This document shows positions 56,831 through 64,000 of a DNA stretch of 64,000 nucleotides, piece by piece. The notes beneath the pieces are model-generated. The model worked only from the letters and a program-made list of their open reading frames with translations. It made no database searches and was not told where the DNA came from. Each line of letters opens with the position of its first letter. Within the stretch, counting starts at the first letter, position 1. Position numbers and translations under genes: made by a program. Source of the stretch: Rhodoferax sediminis (GTDB taxonomy: Bacteria > Pseudomonadota > Gammaproteobacteria > Burkholderiales > Burkholderiaceae_C); the NCBI RefSeq assembly GCF_006970865.1, contig NZ_CP035503.1, positions 186,001-250,000 on the forward strand, given 5' to 3'.

Positions 56831-57661
56831 ATGCGCAACCTCAACCAGGACAACCTCACCGAGGCCGTCATTGCCCGGCTGGCCGACACGCCGGACCTGC
56901 GCCTGAAGGAGATCATGACGGCGCTGGTGCAGCACCTGCATGACTTCGCGCGCGAGGTCAAGCTGACCGAGGCCGAGTGGCGCAGGGGCATCGAGTTCCT
57001 CACGGCCACCGGCCACAAATGCACCGGCACGCGCCAGGAGTTCATCCTGCTCAGTGACGTGCTGGGCCTGTCGATGCTCACCGTCGCGATGAACAACGAC
57101 AAGCCCCGAGGCTGTACCGAGGCCACGGTGTTCGGTCCGTTCTACGTGGAAGGTGCGCCGCACTACGAGAACGGCGCCGACTTGGCCAACGGTGCCAGCG
57201 GCACACCGTGCCAGGTGCGTGGCAGCGTGCGTGGCCTGAACGGGGAACCCGTGGCCCACGCCACCCTCGAGGTCTGGCAGGCCGATGACAAGGGGTATTA
57301 CGACGTGCAGAAATCCGGCCTTGACCACGCACAGGCGCGTGGCGTGCTGCACGCGCGCGGCGACGGCAGCTTCGACTTTCGGACCATCGTGGCCGAGGCC
57401 TACCCGATCCCGACCGACGGCCCGGTGGGCGACCTGCTCAGGGCCACGAAGCGTTCCCCGTGGCGGCCCGCGCATCTGCACTTCATGATCCGGGCCGAGG
57501 GTTACGAGACGCTGGTCACCCATGTCTTTCGCAATGGCGACCCCTACCTCGATTCCGACGCGGTGTTCGGCGTGCGCCAGTCGCTGGTGGCGGATTGGGC
57601 GAAGCAACCCGATGGCAGCTACCTGCTGGAATACAACTTTGTGCTGAATCCGGTCCGCTGA
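56831..57661 (+). CDS. intradiol dioxygenase, hydroxyquinol 1,2-dioxygenase type
   Basis: Non-heme Fe(III) enzyme that would open hydroxyquinol to maleylacetate, 276 aa. N-terminal helical dimerisation domain (to about residue 105), then the beta-sandwich with metal ligands in FGPFYVEGAP (Tyr), AYPIPTDGPVG (Tyr) and RPAHLHFMI (His-x-His). The N-terminus and RATKRSPWRPAHLHF favour hydroxyquinol over catechol. CAGGAG lies before the ATG. With maleylacetate reductase it forms a complete hydroxyquinol-to-3-oxoadipate module at the end of the pigment operon. Confidence 0.88.
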   Translation: MRNLNQDNLTEAVIARLADTPDLRLKEIMTALVQHLHDFAREVKLTEAEWRRGIEFLTATGHKCTGTRQEFILLSDVLGLSMLTVAMNNDKPRGCTEATVFGPFYVEGAPHYENGADLANGASGTPCQVRGSVRGLNGEPVAHATLEVWQADDKGYYDVQKSGLDHAQARGVLHARGDGSFDFRTIVAEAYPIPTDGPVGDLLRATKRSPWRPAHLHFMIRAEGYETLVTHVFRNGDPYLDSDAVFGVRQSLVADWAKQPDGSYLLEYNFVLNPVR

Positions 57662-57679
57662 GGCCCTCGGGGCGACCTC

Positions 57680-58465
57680 TTAACGGCCTCTCAGGCGCCG
57701 CACCAGCAGCCAGGGCAGGCGCAGGACAAAGCCGAGCAGCAGGCGGCTGTGCATCCAGGTCAGCAACGCGTTGTCGCGCCAGTAGTTGAAGTGCGAGACA
57801 CCGCCTTCGTCCGCGCTGAAGTACTGGACGCGGGCCGGCAAATTCACCGGCGGCACGCCGCGCCAGCACAGGCGCACCACGACCTCGGGGTCGAAATCGA
57901 AGCGCCGCATCCAGCGCCGCCCGTGCATCACCTGGCGCAGCGGCGCGATCGGGTACACGCGAAAGCCGAACAGCGAGTCGCCAATGCCGGCCCACAGGGT
58001 TTCCAGGTTGGCCCAGCCGTTGGAGAGCTTGCGGCCCTGCACGCGCAGGCGTGGCGCGCTGGCGTCGAACACCGGCACGCCCAGCACCATGGCCTGCGGC
58101 TGCCGGGCCGAGGCGGCCATGAAGTCCGCAATCAGTTCGGCCGGGTGCTGGCCGTCGGAGTCCAGGGTCAGCGCATGCGTGAACCCCTGCGCGGCGGCCA
58201 CATCGATGCCGTGCAGCACGGCGGCGCCCTTGCCCATGTTGCGCGGCAGCACGAGCACGCGCAAGCCGGCGTCCTGGCTGGCGAGGGCCTGCAAGCCCTC
58301 GGCGCTGCCATCGGTGCTGCCATCGACCACGACCCACACGGGGGTCCATTGCGCGCGCGCGGCGCGCACGGTGTCGTACACCCTGGGGCCCGGGTTGTAG
58401 CTCGGAATCAGGACCAGGTGCGTGCTGGAAGGTGCCGGCGGCGTGGCGCCCGAATCATCCGTCAT
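57680..58465 (-). CDS. family 2 glycosyltransferase
   Basis: 261 aa GT-A enzyme: IPSYNPGPRVYDTVRA at the start, VVVDGSTDGSAEGL and LDSDGQHP (DXD-like). A hydrophobic/basic C-terminus (LLLGFVLRLPWLLVRRLRGR) suggests membrane association. Start at the ATG overlapping the preceding acyltransferase stop. Last gene of the minus operon, convergent with the dioxygenase gene (18 nt gap). In many aryl-polyene clusters this activity is fused to an LpxL-type acyltransferase; here the two are separate and in opposite operons. Confidence 0.88.
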   Translation of the reverse strand: MTDDSGATPPAPSSTHLVLIPSYNPGPRVYDTVRAARAQWTPVWVVVDGSTDGSAEGLQALASQDAGLRVLVLPRNMGKGAAVLHGIDVAAAQGFTHALTLDSDGQHPAELIADFMAASARQPQAMVLGVPVFDASAPRLRVQGRKLSNGWANLETLWAGIGDSLFGFRVYPIAPLRQVMHGRRWMRRFDFDPEVVVRLCWRGVPPVNLPARVQYFSADEGGVSHFNYWRDNALLTWMHSRLLLGFVLRLPWLLVRRLRGR

Positions 58466-59283
58466 GCGCTGCCGCCATGCGACCAGTCGCGCGCTCGCTG
58501 TCCGTCGCGCGCGGCCGTGCCGGCCGGCCGGTCCGTGAGCGCAGCATCCGCCAGTTCGGCCTTGAAATACTGCTCCAGTTCCCGCGCGAAAGCCGCCACG
58601 TTTTTCGGCGGATCGAAGCGCTGGCCCAGACGGATGCGGTAGCGCACCGGCATCGGCGTCTTGCGGAACAGGGCGGATTCCTTGCCCAGGAAGGCGGCAT
58701 CGGTGGTTTCGATAAACACGGTCTGCACCGGGGCCCGCGCGTATTTGGCGATCAACCCTGCCGTGCCCTGCAGCCGGTTCACGGGTGCGCGCGTGGTGCG
58801 CGTGCCCTCGGGGAACAGCAGCAGATGGCTGCCGCCGCGCACCTCCGTCACGGCCCGGCGCACCATGGCGTGCAGCGAGTCGTTGCGGATATAGCGCGCC
58901 AGCCGCGCCCCTGCGCCGAACAGGATATTGCGCATGAGCTCGGCCTTCATCACGCAGGCCACATGCGGCACGCGCGAGATGACCATCAGCGCGTCGAGCA
59001 GGGACGGATGGTTGGGCGCGATGATGCAGGCCGGCTGCTCGCGCAGCGCGTCCAGCGCGCGCAGGTCGAAACGGCACGCGCCGATCCACGTCAGCAGCCG
59101 CAGGTACACGCGAAAGGTCAGGCCGGCGCTGTAGCGGCCCAGCCGCAGCCCTGGCGAGCGGGGCAACAGGTAACTCAGCGGCAGCGCCAGCAGCGACCAG
59201 GCCAGTCCCATCAACGCCAGCAGGCCCAGGCCCAGACGCAGCCGGACGGCATCACGCAGCGCGCGCCAGTGGGCCAGCCGCAT
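58462..59283 (-). CDS. 1-acyl-glycerol-3-phosphate-type acyltransferase
   Basis: 273 aa PlsC-family enzyme: N-terminal hydrophobic segment (about residues 15-40), HX4D motif in IAPNHPSLLDAL and FPEGTRTTRAPV. Probably esterifies a lipid intermediate of the pigment; a housekeeping role is less likely because it sits between the halogenase-like and glycosyltransferase genes with 1 and 4 nt overlaps. Confidence 0.87.
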   Translation of the reverse strand: MRLAHWRALRDAVRLRLGLGLLALMGLAWSLLALPLSYLLPRSPGLRLGRYSAGLTFRVYLRLLTWIGACRFDLRALDALREQPACIIAPNHPSLLDALMVISRVPHVACVMKAELMRNILFGAGARLARYIRNDSLHAMVRRAVTEVRGGSHLLLFPEGTRTTRAPVNRLQGTAGLIAKYARAPVQTVFIETTDAAFLGKESALFRKTPMPVRYRIRLGQRFDPPKNVAAFARELEQYFKAELADAALTDRPAGTAARDGQRARDWSHGGSA

Positions 59284-60659
59284 CAGGGGATCCCGGGTCC
59301 GGCCACGGCCACGGCTTCATCCAGGGTGCGGATGTTGGCGCGGCGACGGCGCAGGGCCTGCCAGCTGCGCTTGAAGTGGCGTGCGCAGGCGGCGTAGTAA
59401 ATGCCCTTGAGGACCAGCAGCGAGCCCCAGATCGGCGTCTTGCCGAAAATATCGCCCGCCAGCATCGACAACAGCGCCTCCTTGACGCGCAGCACATTGC
59501 GCGGGCCCATGAACAGGTCGCGCATGGCCGGGTTGGTGACCCGGTAGATGAACCAGGAAAACTCCTTCGGGCCCAGCCGGGCCTGCCGGTCGAAGTGTTT
59601 GAGCGCGGCGCGTGCGCGCGCCGGCTCACGCAGGCAGACATCCACCGTGTCGGCCGCGCAAAAGCCGCCCTGCATGGCCAGCATTACGCCGGACGAAAAC
59701 ACCGGGTCGACAAAGGCAAACGCATCGCCCAGCAACAGGTAATTGGGGCCGTGGGTCTGGTCGCAGGCGTAGGAGAAATTTCCGGTGGCCTCGACCGGCG
59801 TGACGCGTGCGGCCTCCACCAGCCGCCCGGCCAGCGCCGGGCACAGGGCGATCGTGTCGAGAAAGAAAGCCTCGAGCGGCTTGTCGCGCGTTTTCAGGTA
59901 GTACGGCCAGACCACCGCGCCCACGCTGGTGGCGCCATCGGCCAGTGGAATGAACCAGAACCAGCCATGCTCGAACCAGAACACCGTGATGTTGCCGGCG
60001 GCCTTGCCCGGGTGGCGCCGCGCCCCGCTGAAGTGGGCATACAGCGCCGCGCTGTTGTGCTTGGGGTTGCGCCGCTTCGTGTCGAACTTTTTACCCAGAA
60101 AGGTGTCGCGCCCCGACGCATCGAGCACGAAGCGCGCGCGCCAGGTCTGGCCGCGCCCGTCGTCGTGCCGGGCCTCGACGGTGGCGCCCCGGTGGTCCGC
60201 GTCGAACGCGACGCCCTGCACCCGGCAGCCCTCGATCACCTCGGCCCCCTTGCGGGCGGCGTTGCGGATCAGGATCTCATCGAACTCGGAGCGCCGCACC
60301 TCGTATGAATGCGGCATGGATTTGTCCCAGGCCTCGGCAAACTGGAAGGTCTGCGACGACTGCGCATGCCAGGGCGACACAAATTCGGCGCCCCATTTTT
60401 CGATCGACACCGCCCGGACCGCGTCGGCCACGCCCAGCTTGTCGAGTAGCGGCAAATTCGCCGGCAGCAGCGACTCGCCGATGTGAAACCGCGGGTGATG
60501 GGCCTTTTCCAGCACTGTCACCTGGTGGCCGCGCTGCGCCAGCAAGGCGCCTGCCGTGGCGCCGGCCGGGCCGCCGCCGATGATCAGGACATCGCATTCG
60601 CGAGCCGGCAGGGCGGTGGCGGCCGCGCTGGCCGCCGCGGATGAATGTTGCTCGACCAT
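59283..60659 (-). CDS. flavin-dependent halogenase-like oxidoreductase
   Basis: 458 aa, tryptophan-halogenase superfamily. FAD motif GGGPAG (residues 28-33), HHPRFHIGESLLP, a Lys at residue 88 (SIEKWG) and the halogenase-diagnostic WxWxIP at residues 233-238 (WFWFIP). These features fit FADH2-dependent halogenases and not simple monooxygenases. Halogenase-like genes accompany brominated xanthomonadin pathways, so chlorination or bromination of the aryl head is a reasonable inference. A flavin reductase is not seen nearby. I start at MVEQHSSAAA; an ATG 18 codons upstream is possible. First gene of the minus operon. Confidence 0.85.
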   Translation of the reverse strand: MVEQHSSAAASAAATALPARECDVLIIGGGPAGATAGALLAQRGHQVTVLEKAHHPRFHIGESLLPANLPLLDKLGVADAVRAVSIEKWGAEFVSPWHAQSSQTFQFAEAWDKSMPHSYEVRRSEFDEILIRNAARKGAEVIEGCRVQGVAFDADHRGATVEARHDDGRGQTWRARFVLDASGRDTFLGKKFDTKRRNPKHNSAALYAHFSGARRHPGKAAGNITVFWFEHGWFWFIPLADGATSVGAVVWPYYLKTRDKPLEAFFLDTIALCPALAGRLVEAARVTPVEATGNFSYACDQTHGPNYLLLGDAFAFVDPVFSSGVMLAMQGGFCAADTVDVCLREPARARAALKHFDRQARLGPKEFSWFIYRVTNPAMRDLFMGPRNVLRVKEALLSMLAGDIFGKTPIWGSLLVLKGIYYAACARHFKRSWQALRRRRANIRTLDEAVAVAGPGIP

Positions 60660-60790
60660 CGGGCGTCCTGTCTGGTGGGTAGTGTCCGCAGGCCCCGCGG
60701 GCCACACAGCCATTTGTTTGGTCGCTGCAGAGCGCGAATTGGGTCGATTTTACCGTGCCGTTCGCGCCCGCTTCGGCGCCGAAGCTGCAA

Positions 60791-60820
60791 CAGAAAGAAA
60801 ACGGCCGCTGGCGCGGCCGT
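60791..60820 (-). terminator. Terminator after the GNAT gene
   Basis: ACGGCCGC-TGGC-GCGGCCGT (60801-60820); on the minus strand it is followed by a T-rich tail (TTTTCTTTCTG), as expected for the GNAT/DUF2917 transcript. It lies 43 nt after that stop and keeps the transcript out of the halogenase-like gene. Confidence 0.75.
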
Positions 60821-60862
60821 TTACCCGGTTTATGCATCAAATGACCCTGTAGCCCTTGCCGG

Positions 60863-61444
60863 TCATGCGCAGTCAGCTATTAATTCAGGAGTCATCGGAG
60901 CCGCCAGCGCGCGCTGCACCCGCACCAGCCTCGCGTCGTCCGGGTGCCGCTGTACGGCAAATCCACTGGCCTGGGCCAAGGCCAGCATGGGTGCGTTGCC
61001 GCGCAGCACGTCGCCATACAGCTGCGTCACGCCTTGCGCGCGGGCGGCGGCGGCCAGCAGGCACAGCAGGCGCCGGCCAATACCGAGCCCGTGCCAGGCG
61101 TCTGCCACCGCGATGCCGAATTCGGCCACCTCGGGGGCGCCGCCGACGCGCACGAAGCGCGCATCGCCCAGCTGCGTTTGCTGGCCGCCCGCGAACGACT
61201 CGGCGACCAGCGCGAAATGGTCGTGGTAGTCAATGTGCGTGAACGCCTGCGTCAGCGCCTCCGGCAGTTCGCTCAGGCCCACCTGAAAGCGCAGGTAGCG
61301 CGACTGTGAGGTCAGGCCCTGCGCGACGAACGCGCGCTCCAGCGCGTCGTCCTGCGGCAGCACCGGGCGCAGCGTGAGCCAGTCGCCGCCGGCGAGCTGA
61401 AAGCGGTCGATCCATTCGACCGGGTAGCGCGCTGCGGCGTCCAT
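60863..61444 (-). CDS. GNAT-family N-acetyltransferase
   Basis: 193 aa acetyl-CoA-dependent acyltransferase; the acetyl-CoA loop is in AWHGLGIGRRLL. The N-terminus WLTLRPVLPQDDALERAFV resembles GNATs of the RimI/Pat type. Substrate unknown. The start overlaps the DUF2917 stop by one base, so the two genes are coupled. Confidence 0.82.
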   Translation of the reverse strand: MDAAARYPVEWIDRFQLAGGDWLTLRPVLPQDDALERAFVAQGLTSQSRYLRFQVGLSELPEALTQAFTHIDYHDHFALVAESFAGGQQTQLGDARFVRVGGAPEVAEFGIAVADAWHGLGIGRRLLCLLAAAARAQGVTQLYGDVLRGNAPMLALAQASGFAVQRHPDDARLVRVQRALAAPMTPELIADCA

Positions 61445-61749
61445 CACACCAGCACCTGTTCGAACACCAGGCCCGGGCGGCGCCGGTTGCGCTCGTGCAG
61501 CGACTGCTTTGGGGCGGGCGTTGCCGACACCGTGATGCATGACGGCGCCAGCGCCGTGACCACGGCGTGCCGGTGCTCGGTGCTGGCGAAGCGGTCGCCG
61601 GCTTCGAGCACGATGTCGCGCTGGTCGCTGTCGAGCGTGATCCACACGGTGCCGTCGCGGCAGATGATCTGCACGCCGGCCGCGTCGGGCAGGCGCAGCA
61701 TCGCGTCCTTGCGCAAACTCAGGTCGAAACGGTTGCTATCGGGTTTCAT
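61444..61749 (-). CDS. DUF2917 protein
   Basis: Small protein, 101 aa, of unknown function; the DUF2917 core GTVWITLDSDQRDIVLEAGD is a short all-beta segment (cupin-like). I start at the ATG encoding MKPDSNRF with AGGA about 8 nt upstream; upstream in-frame ATGs exist. Divergent from a LysR regulator, an association that recurs in Burkholderiales. Confidence 0.8.
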   Translation of the reverse strand: MKPDSNRFDLSLRKDAMLRLPDAAGVQIICRDGTVWITLDSDQRDIVLEAGDRFASTEHRHAVVTALAPSCITVSATPAPKQSLHERNRRRPGLVFEQVLV

Positions 61750-61787
61750 GGCAGATCCTTTCGCATTCATGGTACGAATGAATATAC

Positions 61788-61808
61788 TGAGAGAATCCCC
61801 TTTTCTCA
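61788..61808. promoter_or_regulatory. LysR-type T-N11-A box
   Basis: TGAGA-N11-TCTCA, with perfect arms, in the 82 nt between the divergent DUF2917 and LysR starts. A second small palindrome, CATTC-N7-GAATG, lies nearby at 61765-61780. This matches the classical LysR box and suggests the LysR protein controls both genes. Confidence 0.55.
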
Positions 61809-61831
61809 AACGGTCAATTGGAATCATTGAC

Positions 61832-62824
61832 ATGCGTACAGAGAATGCGAAACCTCAATTCCCGACGCCGCAGACGGGCGCCATCCAGCGCTCGGAACTG
61901 CCCCGGCTCGACCTGCTGCGCAGCTTCGAGGCGGCCGCGCGCACCTTGAGCTTCACGCTGGCCGCCAAGGAGCTGTTTCTCACGCAGTCGGCGGTGAGCC
62001 GGCAGATCCAGCAGATCGAGGCCGGCCTGGGCGTGCCGCTGTTCGAGCGCCGGCACCGCGCGCTCGCGCTGACCGAGGCCGGCCAGGTACTGCAGCGCGC
62101 CGTGGTCGATTGCCTGGAGCGCCTGCGCGACGCCACGGCCCGCGTGCGCGCCAGTACCCAGCTACGCCAGGTGGCCATCACCACCACGGCCGGTTTTGCC
62201 TCGCTGTGGCTGATTCCGCGGCTGGAGCGCTTCACGGCCGACCACCCGGGCGTGGATGTGCGGGTCTCGGCCACCAACGAGCTGCTGGATCTGGCGCGCG
62301 CGCACATCGACGTGGCCGTGCGCTTTTGCCGCGTCAGCGAGGGCGTGGGCCAGCCCCTGTTCGAGGAGACGGTGTACCCGGTGTGTGCGCCGCAGCTGCT
62401 CGGCAACCCCGCCAGGCCCTTGCAGACGCCGGCCGACCTGGTGCAGCACACGCTGCTGGCGATGATGGAGACGCCGCAGGAATCGGCGCTGAACGCCGAC
62501 TGGGCGCCGTGGCTGAACATCATGGGCCTGCCCGAGCTGCGCACCAAAAACACCCTGCGCTTCACCCAATACAGTGATGCCATTGCGGCCGCCGTGGCCG
62601 GCCAGGGTGTGGCGATCGGCCGCCTGCCGCTGGTCGCCGGGCTGCTGCGCGACGGGCGGCTGGTGGCCCCGTTCGGCGGCACGGCCGCCTCGCAGCGCGG
62701 CTACTTCGTGGTCACCGCGCCGCGCGCCGCCGGCAACCCCGATGCGCAGGATTTTGTGCGCTGGCTGCGGGCCGAGGCCGAGGCGCCGGTGGTGGCCGGC
62801 GCTCCGCCTCGGGTTTTTAGTTAA
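61832..62824 (+). CDS. LysR-family transcriptional regulator
   Basis: 330 aa. The winged helix-turn-helix (residues about 25-80, TLAAKELFLTQSAVSRQIQQ) is followed by a substrate-binding domain, in the GcvA-like subgroup. The ATG at 61832 gives RLDLLRSFEAAARTLSF immediately before the HTH. Divergently transcribed from DUF2917 with a LysR box in the gap; it probably regulates DUF2917-GNAT. Inducer unknown. Confidence 0.9.
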   Translation: MRTENAKPQFPTPQTGAIQRSELPRLDLLRSFEAAARTLSFTLAAKELFLTQSAVSRQIQQIEAGLGVPLFERRHRALALTEAGQVLQRAVVDCLERLRDATARVRASTQLRQVAITTTAGFASLWLIPRLERFTADHPGVDVRVSATNELLDLARAHIDVAVRFCRVSEGVGQPLFEETVYPVCAPQLLGNPARPLQTPADLVQHTLLAMMETPQESALNADWAPWLNIMGLPELRTKNTLRFTQYSDAIAAAVAGQGVAIGRLPLVAGLLRDGRLVAPFGGTAASQRGYFVVTAPRAAGNPDAQDFVRWLRAEAEAPVVAGAPPRVFS

Positions 62825-62830
62825 ATCACG

Positions 62831-62876
62831 CGCTAACCCTTATAGGGTCTTCGTATGACGCTATTGATCAAGTAGC
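62831..62876 (-). repeat. Family A repeat between LysR and tautomerase genes
   Basis: Head GCTATTGATCAAGTAGC at 62860-62876 and, read on the minus strand, a CCTATAAGGGTTAG tail resembling the ATAAGGGTTGG of the copy at 19403. It lies between two convergent stop codons. Confidence 0.5.
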
Positions 62877-62886
62877 GAGACGGTGC

Positions 62887-63090
62887 TCATGCGGGTGTGG
62901 CCGGGCGCGGCTCCGACCACAGCTTGCCGCCGGTGGCCCAGTTCCCGCGTGGCACATCGACCAGCAGGATGTCGACCGCCTCGGGCGAGCCGCCCAGCAC
63001 CTCGACCGTGACGCGGGTGATCTCCGTGACCAGTTTTTTCTTTTGCTCGGGCGTGCGGCCTTCCAGCATTTCAACGTGAATGGTGGGCAT
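62887..63090 (-). CDS. 4-oxalocrotonate tautomerase-like protein
   Basis: 67 aa subunit of the tautomerase superfamily; catalytic Pro is residue 2 after Met removal (MPTIHVEMLEGR), with the second-half arginine region LVDVPRGNWATGG. Such proteins interconvert dienol/oxo acids in aromatic catabolism or act on halogenated substrates; the real substrate is unknown. Confidence 0.88.
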   Translation of the reverse strand: MPTIHVEMLEGRTPEQKKKLVTEITRVTVEVLGGSPEAVDILLVDVPRGNWATGGKLWSEPRPATPA

Positions 63091-63142
63091 GGGGATCCTC
63101 GGATGGAAAAGTGGGTGAGGCGAGGATCATAAAAGCTCGCGC

Positions 63143-63694
63143 CTACCCACGGGCGCGCAGCGCCCGGTCAATCGCCTGATGCAGGTGCTGCATGCCGAAG
63201 GAAACGTCCGTGACCTTGCCGTTCACATAGAACGTCGGCGTCGCGCGGATGCCCAGGTGCTGCGCGCTGGCCAGGTGCTCCTGCACGCGCTGCAGGTACA
63301 CGTGGTCGCTCATCTCGTTCTGGTAGCGCAGCAGGTCCAGGCCGATGTCGCCGGCGTAGTCCAGCAGCTGCTTCTCCTGCAGGTGCTGCTGGTGCGTGAA
63401 CAGAAGGTCATAAAACGGCCAGAACGTGTGCTGGGCGCCCGCTGCTTCGGCCGCCTCGGCCGCGAGTTCGGCATGAGGATGGATTTCCCGCTGCGGGTAG
63501 TGGCGGAACACAAAGCGCAGCTGCGGGCCGAAATGGTCGAGCATGATCTTCATCGCCGCATAGGCCTGGCCGCAGGACGGGCATTCGAAGTCGCCGTATT
63601 CAACGACGGTCACCTCGGCAGAGGCTGGGCCCAGGATGTGGTCGATGGCCGCATCGGGCTTGAGCAGCGGGTCGTGTTTGACGGGGGCAATCAT
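63143..63694 (-). CDS. DsbA-family thioredoxin-fold protein
   Basis: 183 aa with a CPSC active site (Cys38, Cys41) in EYGDFECPSCGQ and the helical insertion of the DsbA/DSBA-like oxidoreductases; cis-Pro loop in IRATPTFYVNG. No signal peptide is visible, so it probably works in the cytoplasm. 52 nt upstream of the tautomerase gene on the same strand. Confidence 0.88.
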   Translation of the reverse strand: MIAPVKHDPLLKPDAAIDHILGPASAEVTVVEYGDFECPSCGQAYAAMKIMLDHFGPQLRFVFRHYPQREIHPHAELAAEAAEAAGAQHTFWPFYDLLFTHQQHLQEKQLLDYAGDIGLDLLRYQNEMSDHVYLQRVQEHLASAQHLGIRATPTFYVNGKVTDVSFGMQHLHQAIDRALRARG

Positions 63695-63920
63695 GGTTTT
63701 GCCTTTCGGTGGGGGTCACGTCAGCTTAGCCAGATTGGGCATGAAAGGAAAGCCGCCCACACTGTCCTGCCGGAGTGCCCGGTGCTACCCGCCAATGCAG
63801 GCGGCCCGCTGACCAGCGCGTAATCTTTTCTTGCTGTAGCCGCACGGTATCCGGCCGCGGCTGGGCCCGGACGGCTGCTTCATCGCAGGGAGAGTGCTGG
63901 AGGCGGGATCGTGGCTGAAC

Positions 63921-64000
63921 TCAGGCCGCTGCCTTCACCTTCAACCGCCACCCGTGCAGCAGCGGCTCGGTATAGCCGCTGGGCTGCACCAATCCCTTGA
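63921..64000 (-). CDS. glcB: malate synthase G, C-terminal fragment
   Basis: Only the last 25 residues are in the window: GLVQPSGYTEPLLHGWRLK and the end VKAAA, then a TGA. The QPxGYTEPLLHxWRLK tail is characteristic of malate synthase G (glyoxylate + acetyl-CoA to malate). The 226 nt between it and the DsbA-like gene contain no recognisable gene. Confidence 0.85.
   Translation of the reverse strand, partial: KGLVQPSGYTEPLLHGWRLKVKAAA

Noticed and set aside
1-64000. tRNA, rRNA, CRISPR, IS or prophage content
   Set aside because: No tRNA-like cloverleaf with T-loop, regularly spaced repeat array, transposase or integrase gene was seen in any intergenic region.

Overview
The window is 64 kb of a GC-rich betaproteobacterial chromosome, most likely from the Comamonadaceae (Burkholderiales; Polaromonas, Rhodoferax or Variovorax type). 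The evidence is gene order (dapB-exbB-exbD-leuS-lptE ... holA-proA; hpf-ptsN-hprK; gshA-kup-benE-gshB; a three-gene pnt operon), beta-type PtsN/HprK, DUF2844/DUF3443 and DUF2917 genes, and short dispersed palindromic repeats of a kind I associate with that family. Almost every base is coding. I see no rRNA, tRNA, CRISPR array, prophage or insertion sequence.

Layout. 1-13.7 kb: 3' part of dadA, two EamA-type exporters, pyrF, uvrA, an MFS carrier, ssb, a MipA/OmpV-like protein, mnmA and an exported DUF2844/DUF3443 pair. 13.9-24.6 kb: proton-translocating transhydrogenase (pntAA-pntAB-pntB), a FadD-type ligase, mtnN, corA, a patatin-like lipase, hpf-ptsN-hprK and fur. 24.6-35.8 kb: bamE, dapB, exbB, exbD, leuS, lptE, then a regulator plus a fused arginine/ornithine catabolic gene lying between lptE and holA, then holA-proA. 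35.9-43.9 kb: an MHS transporter, gshA, kup, benE, gshB and a class II glutamine amidotransferase, followed by a decayed zinc-peptidase pseudogene and a small CWC protein.

44.8-60.7 kb is the main accessory region, a pigment-type type II fatty-acid/polyketide cluster of the aryl polyene/xanthomonadin kind. One plus-strand operon runs ACP, membrane protein, AMP-dependent ligase, dehydratase, LpxL-like acyltransferase, LolA-like carrier, MMPL exporter, polysaccharide deacetylase, ketosynthase, ketosynthase-like partner, second hot-dog protein and ketoreductase. It continues after 7 nt into maleylacetate reductase and an intradiol (hydroxyquinol-type) dioxygenase. A convergent minus-strand operon encodes a flavin-dependent halogenase-like enzyme, a PlsC-type acyltransferase and a family 2 glycosyltransferase. 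60.8-64 kb: GNAT, DUF2917 with a divergent LysR regulator, a 4-oxalocrotonate tautomerase, a DsbA-like protein and the 3' end of malate synthase G.

The most unusual points are: a single open reading frame joining ornithine aminotransferase to an arginine dihydrolase-like guanidino hydrolase, with a possible internal promoter, ribosome site and ATG; an aromatic ring-cleavage pair wired into the pigment operon beside a halogenase-like gene; and several families of small dispersed repeats that supply stop codons and C-terminal tails to neighbouring genes.
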